From positions 1 through 15,408 of the forward strand of contig CALJUL010000066.1 in assembly GCA_937975725.1 (NCBI GenBank): a DNA stretch of 15,408 nucleotides, given 5' to 3'. The notes below the pieces were generated by a model. The model made no database searches. It had not been told where the DNA came from and saw only the letters and a program-made list of their open reading frames with translations. How positions within the stretch are numbered: position 1 is the stretch's first letter; every line of letters begins with the position of its first letter. A program made the position numbers and the translations under genes. This DNA is from an uncultured Pseudoxanthomonas sp. GTDB taxonomy: Bacteria; Pseudomonadota; Gammaproteobacteria; Xanthomonadales; Xanthomonadaceae. Positions 1 through 8,502 of this stretch are shown in pieces.

Positions 1-1
1 C

Positions 2-544
2 AAGCTCCACATCAACCCGACCGGCAAGTTCGTGATCGGCGGCCCAGTGGGCGACTGCGGCCTGACCGGCCGCAAGATCATCGTCGACAGCTACGGCGGC
101 ATGGCCCGCCACGGCGGCGGCGCGTTCTCCGGCAAGGATCCGTCGAAGGTCGACCGTTCGGCCGCCTACGCCGCGCGCTACGTGGCAAAGAACATCGTCG
201 CCGCCGGTCTGGCCGACAAGTGCGAAGTGCAGGTCAGCTACGCCATCGGCGTGGCCGAGCCGACTTCGATCTCGGTCACCACCTTCGGCACCGGCAAGGT
301 GGGCGACGACGTGATCGAGAAACTGATCCGCAAGCACTTCGATCTGCGCCCCTACGGCATCACCCGCATGCTGGACCTGGAGCACCCGATCTACCAGCCG
401 ACCGCCAGCTACGGCCACTTCGGCCGCAAGCCGAAGGAAATCTCCTACGTCGACGGCGCCGGCAAGAAGCACACCGCCACCGCCTTCTCGTGGGAGAAGA
501 CCGACCGCGCCGAAGCGCTGAGGAAGGACGCGAAGATCAAGTGA
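2..544 (+). CDS. metK: S-adenosylmethionine synthase, C-terminal part (5' end outside window)
   Basis: MetK makes S-adenosylmethionine from methionine and ATP in the cytoplasm, the entry step of the activated methyl cycle. The reading frame is open from the first complete codon at base 2, so the gene enters from the left; about 180 C-terminal residues of a protein usually near 400 are present. The family signature GGGAFSGKD lies at bases 113-139. It is preceded by the conserved GPVGDCGLTGRKIIVDSYGG stretch and followed by the typical YAIGVAEPTSI segment. The frame ends in TGA after a lysine-rich tail. A strong intrinsic terminator follows about 100 bases later, so this looks like the end of a transcript. 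It is the first of three methyl-cycle genes in the window, with ahcY and metF. Identity is clear from family motifs; nothing can be said about its start or promoter. Confidence 0.97.
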   Translation, partial: KLHINPTGKFVIGGPVGDCGLTGRKIIVDSYGGMARHGGGAFSGKDPSKVDRSAAYAARYVAKNIVAAGLADKCEVQVSYAIGVAEPTSISVTTFGTGKVGDDVIEKLIRKHFDLRPYGITRMLDLEHPIYQPTASYGHFGRKPKEISYVDGAGKKHTATAFSWEKTDRAEALRKDAKIK

Positions 545-553
545 CGGCGTGGC

Positions 554-575
554 GCGCCTGCGCTTGCGCAGGCGC
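554..575 (+). other. GC-rich hairpin just after metK
   Basis: An 8-bp perfect stem (554-561 with 568-575, GCGCCTGC/GCAGGCGC) closes a 6-base loop ten bases after the metK stop codon. It has no following T-run, so it is more likely an mRNA 3'-end stabiliser or a repeat fragment than a terminator by itself. Confidence 0.5.
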
Positions 576-590
576 CCTGACCGGACCGTC

Positions 591-611
591 GTCCCCGCGC
601 AGGCGGGGATC
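591..611 (+). repeat. Short palindromic intergenic repeat (CCCCGCGCAGGCGGGG type)
   Basis: TCCCCGC (592-598) pairs perfectly with GCGGGGA (603-609) around a GCAG loop, preceded by GTCG and followed by TCGG. From general knowledge, palindromes of this wording are dispersed between genes in many GC-rich proteobacteria. No second copy is seen in this window, so its repeat status is inferred. Confidence 0.5.
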
Positions 612-645
612 GGCACTCCGGTTCTGCCGTTGCCATTGTCTTGAA

Positions 646-679
646 GAACGGGCCGCCCCAAGCGGCCCGTTCTGCTTTT
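646..679 (+). terminator. Rho-independent terminator after metK
   Basis: An 11-bp perfect stem (646-656 with 662-672, GAACGGGCCGC/GCGGCCCGTTC) with a CCCAA loop is followed by TGCTTTT. This is a textbook intrinsic terminator, placed downstream of metK on the same strand. Confidence 0.85.
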
Positions 680-758
680 CATCCCCCTAAACCAGCAACC
701 GGGCGATGGGGCAACCCAAGACTGCACGACACCCACACCAACCATCGCGGCACCCCGC

Positions 759-794
759 CCCTCACCCCAATCCCTCTCCCGGCGGGAGAGAGGC
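759..794. repeat. Dispersed intergenic repeat with CTCTCCC/GGGAGAG hairpin
   Basis: The stretch reads CCCTCACCCCAATCCCTCTC and continues into a hairpin, CTCTCCC (774-780) with GGGAGAG (784-790). The wording matches a palindromic intergenic repeat that I know to be widespread in proteobacterial genomes. Only one copy is in the window. It lies in the 331-base gap between metK and the thioesterase gene. Apart from the hairpins and terminator listed, that gap shows only a weak possible -10 box (TAGCCT, 843-848). Confidence 0.5.
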
Positions 795-875
795 TTTCAA
801 GCTTCCCGTCCCTCCGCCCTCTCCAACACCCGCCGAATCCGTTAGCCTCCCCACACCATTGCTTCCGGACCGGCC

Positions 876-1376
876 ATGCACGCCCTCAAGCCCCACCAGC
901 TCTCCATGACCGTGCTGATGACCCCGGACATGGCCAACTTCTCCGGCAAGGTGCACGGCGGCGCCGTCCTCAAGCTGCTGGACCAAGTGGCCTACGCCTG
1001 CGCCAGCCGCTACGCCGGCAAGTACGTGGTCACGCTGTCGGTGGACCAGGTGATGTTCCGCCAGGCGATCAACGTGGGCGAACTGGTGACCTTCCTCGCC
1101 TCGGTCAACCACACCGGCACCTCGTCGATGGAGGTCGGCATCAAGGTGGTGGCCGAGGACATCCGCAAGCAGAGCATGCGCCACGCCAACAGTTGCTTCT
1201 TCACCATGGTGGCGGTGGACGACGACGGCCATCCCACGCCGGTGCCGCCGCTGGAGCCGCGCACCCCGGACGAAGTGCGCCGCCACGCGGCCGCGCGCCT
1301 CCGCCGGCAACTGCGCGAGGAAATGGAGCAGCGCCACGCCGCCCTGCTGGCGAGCCGCGGCGGCGACGGCGCCTGA
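876..1376 (+). CDS. Acyl-CoA thioesterase (hotdog fold, YciA/BACH type)
   Basis: This 166-residue protein is predicted to hydrolyse fatty acyl-CoA to free fatty acid and CoA in the cytoplasm, as hexameric YciA/BACH-type hotdog enzymes do. The diagnostic N-terminal block NFSGKVHGG (residues 21-29), followed by LLDQVAYACASRY, carries the hotdog central helix with the likely catalytic Asp36. The downstream NVGELVTFLASVNHTGTSSM and SCFFTMVAVDDDG strands are typical of the family. The last 35 residues form a basic, helix-prone tail (RRHAAARLRRQLREEMEQ) beyond the hotdog core. ATG at 876 is chosen because the family motif starts about 20 residues later; no clear Shine-Dalgarno sequence precedes it. 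A weak TAGCCT -10 candidate at 843-848 would give a leader of about 20 bases. The gene stands alone between metK and uup. Substrate chain length cannot be read from sequence. Confidence 0.92.
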   Translation: MHALKPHQLSMTVLMTPDMANFSGKVHGGAVLKLLDQVAYACASRYAGKYVVTLSVDQVMFRQAINVGELVTFLASVNHTGTSSMEVGIKVVAEDIRKQSMRHANSCFFTMVAVDDDGHPTPVPPLEPRTPDEVRRHAAARLRRQLREEMEQRHAALLASRGGDGA

Positions 1377-1415
1377 CGCGCACGCCGCGCGGCGATACCA
1401 CCTGGCGCACGTCGA

Positions 1416-1663
1416 TCACTTGCGGATGCCGGCCACGCGCCGCAGTTCGCCCGCCACCCGCTGCTTGACCCGCGCGGACGCACTGCCGCCCGGCCCGGCG
1501 TAGTCCAGCGCCTGCACCACCCACACCGTCATCGTGCCGGCCTGGATGCAATACGCGACCAGCACCTTGCCGTCGCCGCGAGGCCGGACACGTGCAGGGC
1601 CAACTTGCCCTGGTCCTGCTGCATCCGGGTGACGTATCCGGCCGCGTCGGCGCCGCGCAAAGG
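1416..1663 (-). pseudogene. Frameshifted, 5'-truncated remnant of a small conserved-looking protein
   Basis: The minus strand carries two adjoining reading frames with near-perfect G/C third positions. The first runs from about 1663 to 1583 and reads GADAAGYVTRMQQDQGKL then ALHVSGL. The second, one base out of frame, runs from about 1584 to the TGA at 1416-1418 and reads RGDGKVLVAYCIQAG, TMTVWVVQALDYAG, then a basic tail ending VAGIRK. Restoring one base at about 1581-1585 joins them as GL-RGDGKV into one continuous protein of about 83 residues. An in-frame TAA (1664-1666) and the absence of any start codon upstream show that the 5' end is lost as well. I do not recognise the family. A sequencing error could explain the frameshift but not the missing start. 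The fragment ends 14 bases before the uup start on the opposite strand. Confidence 0.6.
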
Positions 1664-1664
1664 T

Positions 1665-1670
1665 TAGAAT
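1665..1670 (+). promoter_or_regulatory. -10 box for a probable leaderless uup transcript
   Basis: TAGAAT ends six bases before the ATG at 1677, so initiation about seven bases downstream of the box would fall on the start codon. No Shine-Dalgarno sequence is present and the -35 region is weak. The same spacing recurs before the gene at 11024. Confidence 0.45.
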
Positions 1671-1676
1671 CCGGTC

Positions 1677-3554
1677 ATGTCCCTGATGCAATTCCAGCGG
1701 GTCGACTTCAGCGTCGGCGGTCCGCTCCTCCTCGAACACGTCGACCTGTCCATCGAACCCGGCGAACGCGTCTGCATCGTCGGCCGCAACGGCGCCGGCA
1801 AGTCCACCCTGATGCGGCTGATGGCCGGCGAGCTGAAGCCGGACGACGGCGAGATCCGCGTGCGCAACGGCGCGGTGATCGCGCGCATGGCCCAGGAAGT
1901 GCCGCAGGACACGCGCGGCGACGTGTTCGACGTGGTCGCGCAGGGCCTGGGCGACCTTGGCCAGTTGCTGGCGCGCTACCACCACGCCGTGCACGACGGC
2001 GACATGGCGGCGATGGCCGCGGTGCAGGCGCAGATCGAGGCACGCGACGGCTGGGACCTGGACCGCCGCGTACAGCAGGTGCTGGAACGGCTGGAACTGC
2101 CCGAGGACGCCGACTTCGCCGCGCTCTCCGGCGGCATGAAGCGCCGCGTGCTGCTGGCGCAGGCGCTGGTGCGCAACCCCGACATGCTGTTGCTGGACGA
2201 GCCGACCAACCACCTGGACATCGAGGCGATCGCCTGGCTGGAGGGCTTCCTCGCCTCGTTCGCCGGCAGCATCGTCTTCGTCACCCACGACCGCAGCTTC
2301 CTGCGCACGCTGGCCACCCGCATCGTCGAGATCGACCGCGGCCAGGTGACCAGTTGGCCCGGCGACTACGACAACTACCTGCGCCGGCGCGAAGAACGCC
2401 TGCACGCCGAGGCGCAGGAGAACGCGCGCTTCGACAAGCTGCTGGCGCAGGAGGAAGTGTGGATTCGCCAGGGCATCAAGGCCCGCCGCACCCGCAACGA
2501 AGGCCGCGTGACCGCGCTGAAGGCGATGCGCCGCGAGCGTGCGCAACGCCGCGAGCTGTCCGGCAACGTCAGGATGGAAGCAGCCGCCGCGCAGGCGTCG
2601 GGCAGGAAGGTGATCGAGGCCATCGGCATCGTCCAGGGCTACGGCGGCCGCACGCTGCTGGACGACGTGTCGGTCACCATCATGCGCGGCGACCGCGTGG
2701 GCATCATCGGTCCCAACGGCTCGGGCAAGTCCACGCTGTTGAAGATCCTGCTGGGCGAACTGCCCCCGCAGCAGGGCGAAGTGAAGCTGGGCACCGGGCT
2801 GAAGATCGCTTATTTCGACCAGCACCGCAGCCAGTTGGACGAATCGCGCAACGCGCTGGAGAACGTGGCCGAGGGCCGCGACTTCGTCGAGATCAACGGC
2901 AGCCGCAAGCACGTCGTCGGCTACCTGCAGGATTTCCTGTTCTCGCCGGAACGCGCCCGCGCGCCGATCACCCGCCTGTCCGGCGGCGAGCGCAACCGCC
3001 TGCTGCTGGCCCGGCTGTTCGCCCAGCCCTCCAACCTGCTGGTGATGGACGAACCCACCAACGACCTGGACGTGGAAACGCTGGAACTGCTGGAAGAACT
3101 GCTGCTGGACTACCAGGGCACCCTGCTGCTGGTCAGCCACGACCGCGATTTCCTCGACAACGTCGTGACCAGCACGCTGGTGCTGGAAGGTGACGGCCGC
3201 CTGGGCGACTACGTGGGCGGCTACACCGACTGGCTGCGCCAGCGGCGGGCACCCACGGCGACCATCGCGCCGGCCGCCAAGTCTGCGGAACCGGCGCAGC
3301 CGGCGGCGGCAGCGACCACCGCGCCTTCCGCGGGCAAGCGCAAGCTCAGCTACAAGGACGCCCGCGAACTGGAACAACTGCCCGCGCGCATCGAAGCGCT
3401 GGAAGCCGACATCGCCACCCGCACCGATGCGATGAATGACCCCACCTACTACCAGCAATCCCCCGCCGACCTGCAACGCGCCAGCGAACGACTGGCCACC
3501 CTGCAAGCCGAACTCGACCACGCCTACCAACGCTGGTCCGAACTCGACGGCTGA
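1677..3554 (+). CDS. uup: ABC-F family ATPase Uup
   Basis: This 625-residue soluble protein has two ABC ATPase domains and no membrane segments, as in the ABC-F translation factors that bind the ribosomal E site. The first domain has Walker A GRNGAGKST (36-44), signature LSGGMKR (150-156) and Walker B LLLDEP (171-176). The second has GPNGSGKST (345-353), LSGGERN (434-440) and LLVMDEP (454-460). The linker between them (about 230-300) contains the Uup-typical EEVWIRQGIKARRTRNEGRV run. A Pro/Ala-rich spacer (about 524-553) leads to a C-terminal coiled coil starting KLSYKDARELEQLP (556-625). This coiled coil is the Uup hallmark and distinguishes it from EttA; in Escherichia coli Uup it binds nucleic acid. 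Length matches the E. coli protein (about 635). The start at 1677 gives a full first domain, and the promoter geometry suggests a leaderless mRNA. Uup is linked to ribosome function and to suppression of transposon precise excision. Confidence 0.93.
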   Translation: MSLMQFQRVDFSVGGPLLLEHVDLSIEPGERVCIVGRNGAGKSTLMRLMAGELKPDDGEIRVRNGAVIARMAQEVPQDTRGDVFDVVAQGLGDLGQLLARYHHAVHDGDMAAMAAVQAQIEARDGWDLDRRVQQVLERLELPEDADFAALSGGMKRRVLLAQALVRNPDMLLLDEPTNHLDIEAIAWLEGFLASFAGSIVFVTHDRSFLRTLATRIVEIDRGQVTSWPGDYDNYLRRREERLHAEAQENARFDKLLAQEEVWIRQGIKARRTRNEGRVTALKAMRRERAQRRELSGNVRMEAAAAQASGRKVIEAIGIVQGYGGRTLLDDVSVTIMRGDRVGIIGPNGSGKSTLLKILLGELPPQQGEVKLGTGLKIAYFDQHRSQLDESRNALENVAEGRDFVEINGSRKHVVGYLQDFLFSPERARAPITRLSGGERNRLLLARLFAQPSNLLVMDEPTNDLDVETLELLEELLLDYQGTLLLVSHDRDFLDNVVTSTLVLEGDGRLGDYVGGYTDWLRQRRAPTATIAPAAKSAEPAQPAAAATTAPSAGKRKLSYKDARELEQLPARIEALEADIATRTDAMNDPTYYQQSPADLQRASERLATLQAELDHAYQRWSELDG

Positions 3555-3612
3555 CCGCCCGCTCCACCTGTAGGAGCGGCTTCAGCCGCAACCGGGAAAA
3601 CGAAGAAGCGGG

Positions 3613-3684
3613 AAACGCGGATCGACACGGATGAACACGGATAAAGCCTTAATCTTGATCCGCGTTTTTCGCCTTTATCCGTGT
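3613..3684. repeat. Interlocked inverted repeats built on ACACGGAT/ACGCGGATC
   Basis: AAACGCGGATC (3613-3623) is inverted at 3657-3667, and ACACGGATAAAG (3635-3646) is inverted at 3673-3684. The two pairs interlock (left1, left2, right1, right2) rather than nest. CACGGAT also occurs twice in tandem at 3626-3642. The unit looks like a repeat found intergenically in Xanthomonadaceae; translated, it yields spurious CSSVSIRV-type peptides. Confidence 0.6.
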
Positions 3685-3691
3685 CGAAAAA

Positions 3692-3712
3692 TCCGCCTTC
3701 CGCCTTCCGCCT
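3692..3712. repeat. Three tandem copies of a 7-base unit (TCCGCCT)
   Basis: TCCGCCT occurs three times without interruption at 3692-3698, 3699-3705 and 3706-3712, inside the REPIN-like element. Its number is likely to vary between strains by slippage. Confidence 0.7.
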
Positions 3713-3818
3713 TATCCGCATCCATTCGCGGCCAAAAGGCTTCCCACCTCTGCGGTCGCGGCTGAGGCCGCTCCTACAGGGGGCAAGTGCACCGGGGGAG
3801 GCGTGCGGCGTGTGCAGA

Positions 3819-6542
3819 TCAACCGGTGTTCTGCACGCCCTGCGAGACGCCGTTGATGCTGGCGACGAGTGCGTGCAGCAGCGCATCGTCCTCGCGGCCG
3901 CTCTCGCGCCAGCGCTTCAACAGGTCGGCCTGCATCACGCTGATCGGGTCGATGTAGGGATTGCGCAGGCGGATGGACAGCGCCAGGCGCTGGTCGTGCT
4001 GCAGCAGCCAGTCGTTGCCGTTGAGCGTGAGCACCCAGTGCTGCGCGGCGGCGTGCTCGCGCTCGATCCGCGGGAAGAACTCCGCGTGCAGCTCGCCGGA
4101 CATGCGCGAGAACATCTCCGCGATGCCCAGGTCGCCCTTGGCCAGCACCATCGACACGTCATCCAGGAAGGTCTTGAAGAACGGCCAGTCGCGCGCCATC
4201 TCGCGCAGCACGTCCTCGCCGTGCGCGGCCGCCGCCGCGTGCAGGCCCGCGCCCACGCCGTACCAGCCGGGGATCACCGCGCGCGCCTGGCTCCAGGCGA
4301 ACACCCACGGGATCGCGCGCAGGTTGCCCAGCGCGGCGTCCTGCCCCAGCCGGCGCGAGGGACGCGAGCCCAGCGTCATCCGCTCGATCACGTCGATCGG
4401 CGTGGCGCTGCGGAAATAGTCCATGAAGCGCGGTGCCTCGATCAGCGCGCGGTAGGCGCGCGTGCTCTCGGCCGCCACGTGCGCCATCACCTCGCGCCAG
4501 CGCGCCTCGCGCGGCTCCGGCGGTCGCGGGCGCAGGCTGGACAGCAGCACGGCGCCCACCGACTGCTCCAGCGAGCGCAGCGCCAGCGCGCGGATGCCGA
4601 ACTTGCGGTGGATGACTTCGCCCTGCTCGGTCACCCGCAGGCGGCCATCCACGCTGCCGCGCGGCGCCGCTTCCAGCGCGCGCGTGGTCTTGCCGCCGCC
4701 GCGGATGATGGAGCCGCCGCGGCCGTGGAAGAAGGTCAGCCGGATGCCCAGTTCCTGCGCCGCCTCGACCAGTTCCACCTGCGCGCGCTGCAGGCCCCAG
4801 CGCGAGGCGGCGATGCCGCCGTCCTTGCCGCTGTCGGAATAGCCCAGCATCACCATCTGCACGTCGCCGCGCGCGGCCAGGTGCGCGCGGTAGATCGGAT
4901 CGGCCAGCAGGTCGCGCAGCACCTGCACGCCGTGGCCCAGATCGTCGATGGTCTCGAACAGCGGCGCCACGTCCAGCGGCACCTGCCCGTCCTCGTCCAC
5001 CAGGCCGCCGCGGCGCGCCAGCGCCAGCACGGCCAGTACGTCGGCGCGGTTGTGCGCCATGCTGATGATGTAGGCGCCCAGCGCGTCGGCGCCGTGGCGC
5101 CTGCGCGCGTCGGCCAGCGCGGCGAACACCGCGTCCAGGCGCAGGTTGCCCGCTTCCTGCGACGCCGGCAGCACGCGTTCGCCGCCGGCATACGGCCCCA
5201 GCACCGCGGCGCGCTCCACCGCGTCGCGCTGCTCCCAGCCGGCGTCGCCCAGCGCCTCGGCCACCGCGCGCGCGTGCACGCTGGATTCCTGGCGCACGTC
5301 CAGCCGCGCGAGATGGAAGCCGAACGTGCGCACGCGCCAGGCCAGCCGGCGCACTGCGAACCAGCCGGCGTGAATGCCGCGGTGGGCCTCCAGGCTGCGC
5401 AGGATCAGGTCGACGTCGTGCGCCAGTTCCTCGGGCGAGGCGTAGCCTTCCGGCCGGTCGGCCAGCGTGGCCTGCAGGCGCGCGCGCATCAGGTCGTTGA
5501 GCAACCGGTACGGCATGTCGCCGTGGCGCGGCCGCGACTGCGCGGCGGCCGCCGGCATCAGCGCGCGGTATTCCTCCACCCGCGCCAGCACTTCCGGCGA
5601 CACGCCGACGTTGGAAGTGGACTGGCTGAGCAGGGTGGTGAGCTGGCGCAGTTCCTTCAGGTAACGCGCGAGGATGGCGCGTCGCTGCGTGTCCAGCGTT
5701 GCGGAGACGGTGCCGGCGTCCACGTTGGGATTGCCGTCCATGTCGCCGCCCACCCAGGTGCCGAAGCGCAGCAGCCGCGGCAGCCGCGTGGTGACTTCCG
5801 GCGCCGGGCCGTACACCTCGTCGATGGCGCTCTCCAGCGTTTCGTACAGCACCGGGATCACCCGGTACAGCACTTCCACCAGGTAGAAGCCGACGTGCTC
5901 GCGCTCGTCCTCCACGCCCGGGCGCACAGGCGAGGAATCGGCGGTCTGCCAGGCGGAGGTGAGCGCCATGCGGAAGCGCGCGGTATCCGTGGCCCGCTCG
6001 CCCGGCGTGCGGGTGTCGTCCAGCCCGTTGATCAGGCTGGCCACCATGAGCTGCTCCTTCTCCAGCAGCGCGCGGCGCACGGCCTCGGTGGGGTGGGCGG
6101 TGAACACCGGTTCGATGTCGATGCGCGGCAGCCAGCCGGCCAGTTCCTCCAGCGTCACGCCCTGCGCCTTCAGGCGTTGCAGCGAATCCTGCAGGCCCTC
6201 CGGCTGCGGCTTGCCGCCGCCGCTGCGCTGGTAGTCGCGGCGGCGGCGGATGCGGTGCACGCGCTCGGCGATGTTCACCACCTGGAAATAGGTGCCGAAC
6301 GCGCGGATCAGCGACTCGGCGTGCGCCGGCTCCAGCCCGTCCAGCAGGCCGGCCAGCACCTGCGGCGGCGCGCCCGCCTGGCGGCGGGCGATGGCGGTGG
6401 TGCGCACGCGCTCGATCTCGGCCAGGAAGGCCGGAGACACCTGCTCGGCGAGCATCTCGCCGACCAATGCGCCCAGGCGGCGCACGTCTTCGCGCAGGGG
6501 GACGTCGGGCGGAGCGAACTCGAGGCTGCGGGGGCTGTTCAT
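3819..6542 (-). CDS. ppc: Phosphoenolpyruvate carboxylase
   Basis: PEP carboxylase adds bicarbonate to phosphoenolpyruvate to give oxaloacetate, refilling the TCA cycle; it is a cytoplasmic tetramer. The 907-residue length fits the bacterial family (about 880-930). The active-site histidine block VFTAHPTEAVRR places catalytic His at residue 150. The second active-site block FHGRGGSIIRGGG begins at about residue 605, with the mobile-loop arginine at 614. It is followed by GRLRVTEQGEVIHRKFG. The protein ends in QNTG, the invariant C-terminus of the family. ATG at 6542 is chosen over an upstream in-frame ATG at 6692, because the extra 50 residues are unlike the family and that region holds the promoters for ppc and ahcY. 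The gene is divergent from ahcY and convergent with uup. Allosteric control by acetyl-CoA and aspartate is family knowledge, not visible here. Confidence 0.97.
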   Translation of the reverse strand: MNSPRSLEFAPPDVPLREDVRRLGALVGEMLAEQVSPAFLAEIERVRTTAIARRQAGAPPQVLAGLLDGLEPAHAESLIRAFGTYFQVVNIAERVHRIRRRRDYQRSGGGKPQPEGLQDSLQRLKAQGVTLEELAGWLPRIDIEPVFTAHPTEAVRRALLEKEQLMVASLINGLDDTRTPGERATDTARFRMALTSAWQTADSSPVRPGVEDEREHVGFYLVEVLYRVIPVLYETLESAIDEVYGPAPEVTTRLPRLLRFGTWVGGDMDGNPNVDAGTVSATLDTQRRAILARYLKELRQLTTLLSQSTSNVGVSPEVLARVEEYRALMPAAAAQSRPRHGDMPYRLLNDLMRARLQATLADRPEGYASPEELAHDVDLILRSLEAHRGIHAGWFAVRRLAWRVRTFGFHLARLDVRQESSVHARAVAEALGDAGWEQRDAVERAAVLGPYAGGERVLPASQEAGNLRLDAVFAALADARRRHGADALGAYIISMAHNRADVLAVLALARRGGLVDEDGQVPLDVAPLFETIDDLGHGVQVLRDLLADPIYRAHLAARGDVQMVMLGYSDSGKDGGIAASRWGLQRAQVELVEAAQELGIRLTFFHGRGGSIIRGGGKTTRALEAAPRGSVDGRLRVTEQGEVIHRKFGIRALALRSLEQSVGAVLLSSLRPRPPEPREARWREVMAHVAAESTRAYRALIEAPRFMDYFRSATPIDVIERMTLGSRPSRRLGQDAALGNLRAIPWVFAWSQARAVIPGWYGVGAGLHAAAAAHGEDVLREMARDWPFFKTFLDDVSMVLAKGDLGIAEMFSRMSGELHAEFFPRIEREHAAAQHWVLTLNGNDWLLQHDQRLALSIRLRNPYIDPISVMQADLLKRWRESGREDDALLHALVASINGVSQGVQNTG

Positions 6543-6626
6543 GCGATGGACATCGTTCCCGTCGTGCGTGGCTCGGAATTGGTATTGCCCCTGGGGACAA
6601 ATGGTTTGCTGCAAGGCAGCATCCGG

Positions 6627-6654
6627 AAGATACCGCATCGCAGCCGGGTTTGAA
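6627..6654 (-). promoter_or_regulatory. Candidate sigma-70 promoter for ppc
   Basis: On the minus strand, TTCAAA (6654-6649) and TATCTT (6632-6627) are separated by 16 bases. Each matches four of six consensus positions. Transcription would start near 6620, giving a leader of about 78 bases. Confidence 0.4.
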
Positions 6655-6679
6655 CCATCGTTCCATCCGGAACAAGCGA

Positions 6680-6685
6680 TATAAT
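6680..6685 (+). promoter_or_regulatory. Consensus -10 box for the ahcY riboswitch transcript
   Basis: TATAAT matches the -10 consensus exactly. It lies so that transcription would start near 6692, which is where the riboswitch fold begins. No good -35 is seen at 16-18 bases upstream. Confidence 0.65.
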
Positions 6686-6691
6686 TCCGCA

Positions 6692-6766
6692 CGCCGCCGA
6701 GGGGCGCTGCGACCGTGGAGACTGCACGGCCAGGCTCGGCGGGGATTCCTTCGGCAACGGCGCCCG
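6692..6766 (+). promoter_or_regulatory. S-adenosylhomocysteine (SAH) riboswitch upstream of ahcY
   Basis: The conserved wording of the SAH riboswitch is present: CCGAGGGGCGCTGCGACC, later CCAGGCTCGGCGG, then CAACGGCGCCC. P1 forms from 6694-6701 (CCGCCGAG) with 6735-6742 (CTCGGCGG), 8 of 8 pairs. P2 forms from 6713-6717 with 6725-6729 (CCGTG/CACGG). The pseudoknot pairs GGGCGC (6702-6707) with GCGCCC (6760-6765), 6 of 6. A short CCTTCGG hairpin sits between them. Family knowledge: this class senses SAH and switches on SAH-hydrolase genes in Proteobacteria when SAH accumulates. It lies about 48 bases before the ahcY ATG, with the GGAG ribosome-binding site in between. No clear terminator hairpin is visible in that gap, so control may be by ribosome access or another fold. 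Confidence 0.95.
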
Positions 6767-6813
6767 GTCAAGCTACGCGAGCCGCGCTCGCCACCTTTCC
6801 GGAGCCAATGCCA

Positions 6814-8253
<1,440 letters not shown>

Positions 8254-8285
8254 GTACGGCATACGTACACGGCCGCAATGCTCCA

Positions 8286-8315
8286 CGGAACGGGCGCCGG
8301 AAGGCGCCCGTTTCC
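8286..8315 (+). terminator. Probable intrinsic terminator after ahcY
   Basis: A 10-bp perfect stem (8289-8298 with 8303-8312, AACGGGCGCC/GGCGCCCGTT) with a GGAA loop extends further with one bulged T. The T-run is short (TTT, then CCGTT). The 249 bases between ahcY and the next gene otherwise hold only a small TCGCCG/CGGCGA hairpin at 8463-8477. Confidence 0.7.
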
Positions 8316-8502
8316 GTTGCGGCCACTGCGCATGCTTCCATCCATGCGAAGAAGCGGGCGCGCGAGGCAGGAACTGTCTCCACAAGCAGCGCACCGTTTC
8401 TCCTGCTCTCCGGCGAAGCGCCGCCGGCCCGCACTGTCGTCACGCCGGAAGCGCTGGCATCATCGCCGCACCGGCGATACCGCCTTCCCTGTGGCGACCC
8501 GC

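Larger units (their letters stand above)
3569..3778. repeat. REPIN-like element: inverted pair of GTAG-type REP palindromes
   Basis: A 21-base sequence at 3569-3589 (beginning TGTAGGAGCGG) recurs inverted at 3758-3778 with 20 of 21 bases matching. Each copy contains its own GCGGC/GCCGC hairpin (for example 3576-3581 with 3584-3589). The GTAG tetranucleotide beside a GC hairpin is the hallmark of REPs mobilised by RAYT (TnpA-REP) proteins in Xanthomonadaceae and Pseudomonas. Two REPs in inverted orientation form a REPIN/BIME. The 168-base interior holds further inverted repeats, listed separately. The element fills the gap between uup and ppc, whose 3' ends converge, and may stop transcription from both. 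No RAYT gene is in the window. Confidence 0.7.

Noticed and set aside
641..1468. A plus-strand 275-codon frame overlapping the thioesterase gene
   Set aside because: It is Pro/Arg/Gly-rich, runs through a terminator and repeat, and is out of frame with the clear thioesterase.
1664..3530. The long minus-strand frame opposite uup
   Set aside because: It is a GC shadow over uup. Only its last part (1416 to about 1583) has independent coding character, reported as the remnant.
3681..3886. Small frames inside the REPIN-like element, including CSSVSIRV-type peptides
   Set aside because: They come from translating repeat DNA; the peptide is a familiar artefact of this repeat family.
3681..6653. 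A 990-codon open frame on the plus strand across ppc
   Set aside because: It is antisense to an intact ppc with all active-site motifs. The translation is Arg/Ala/His/Gln-rich low complexity, as expected from GC-rich antisense.
6715..6813. N-terminal extension of ahcY from ATG 6715
   Set aside because: It would translate the SAH riboswitch; the ribosome-binding site and family start support 6814.
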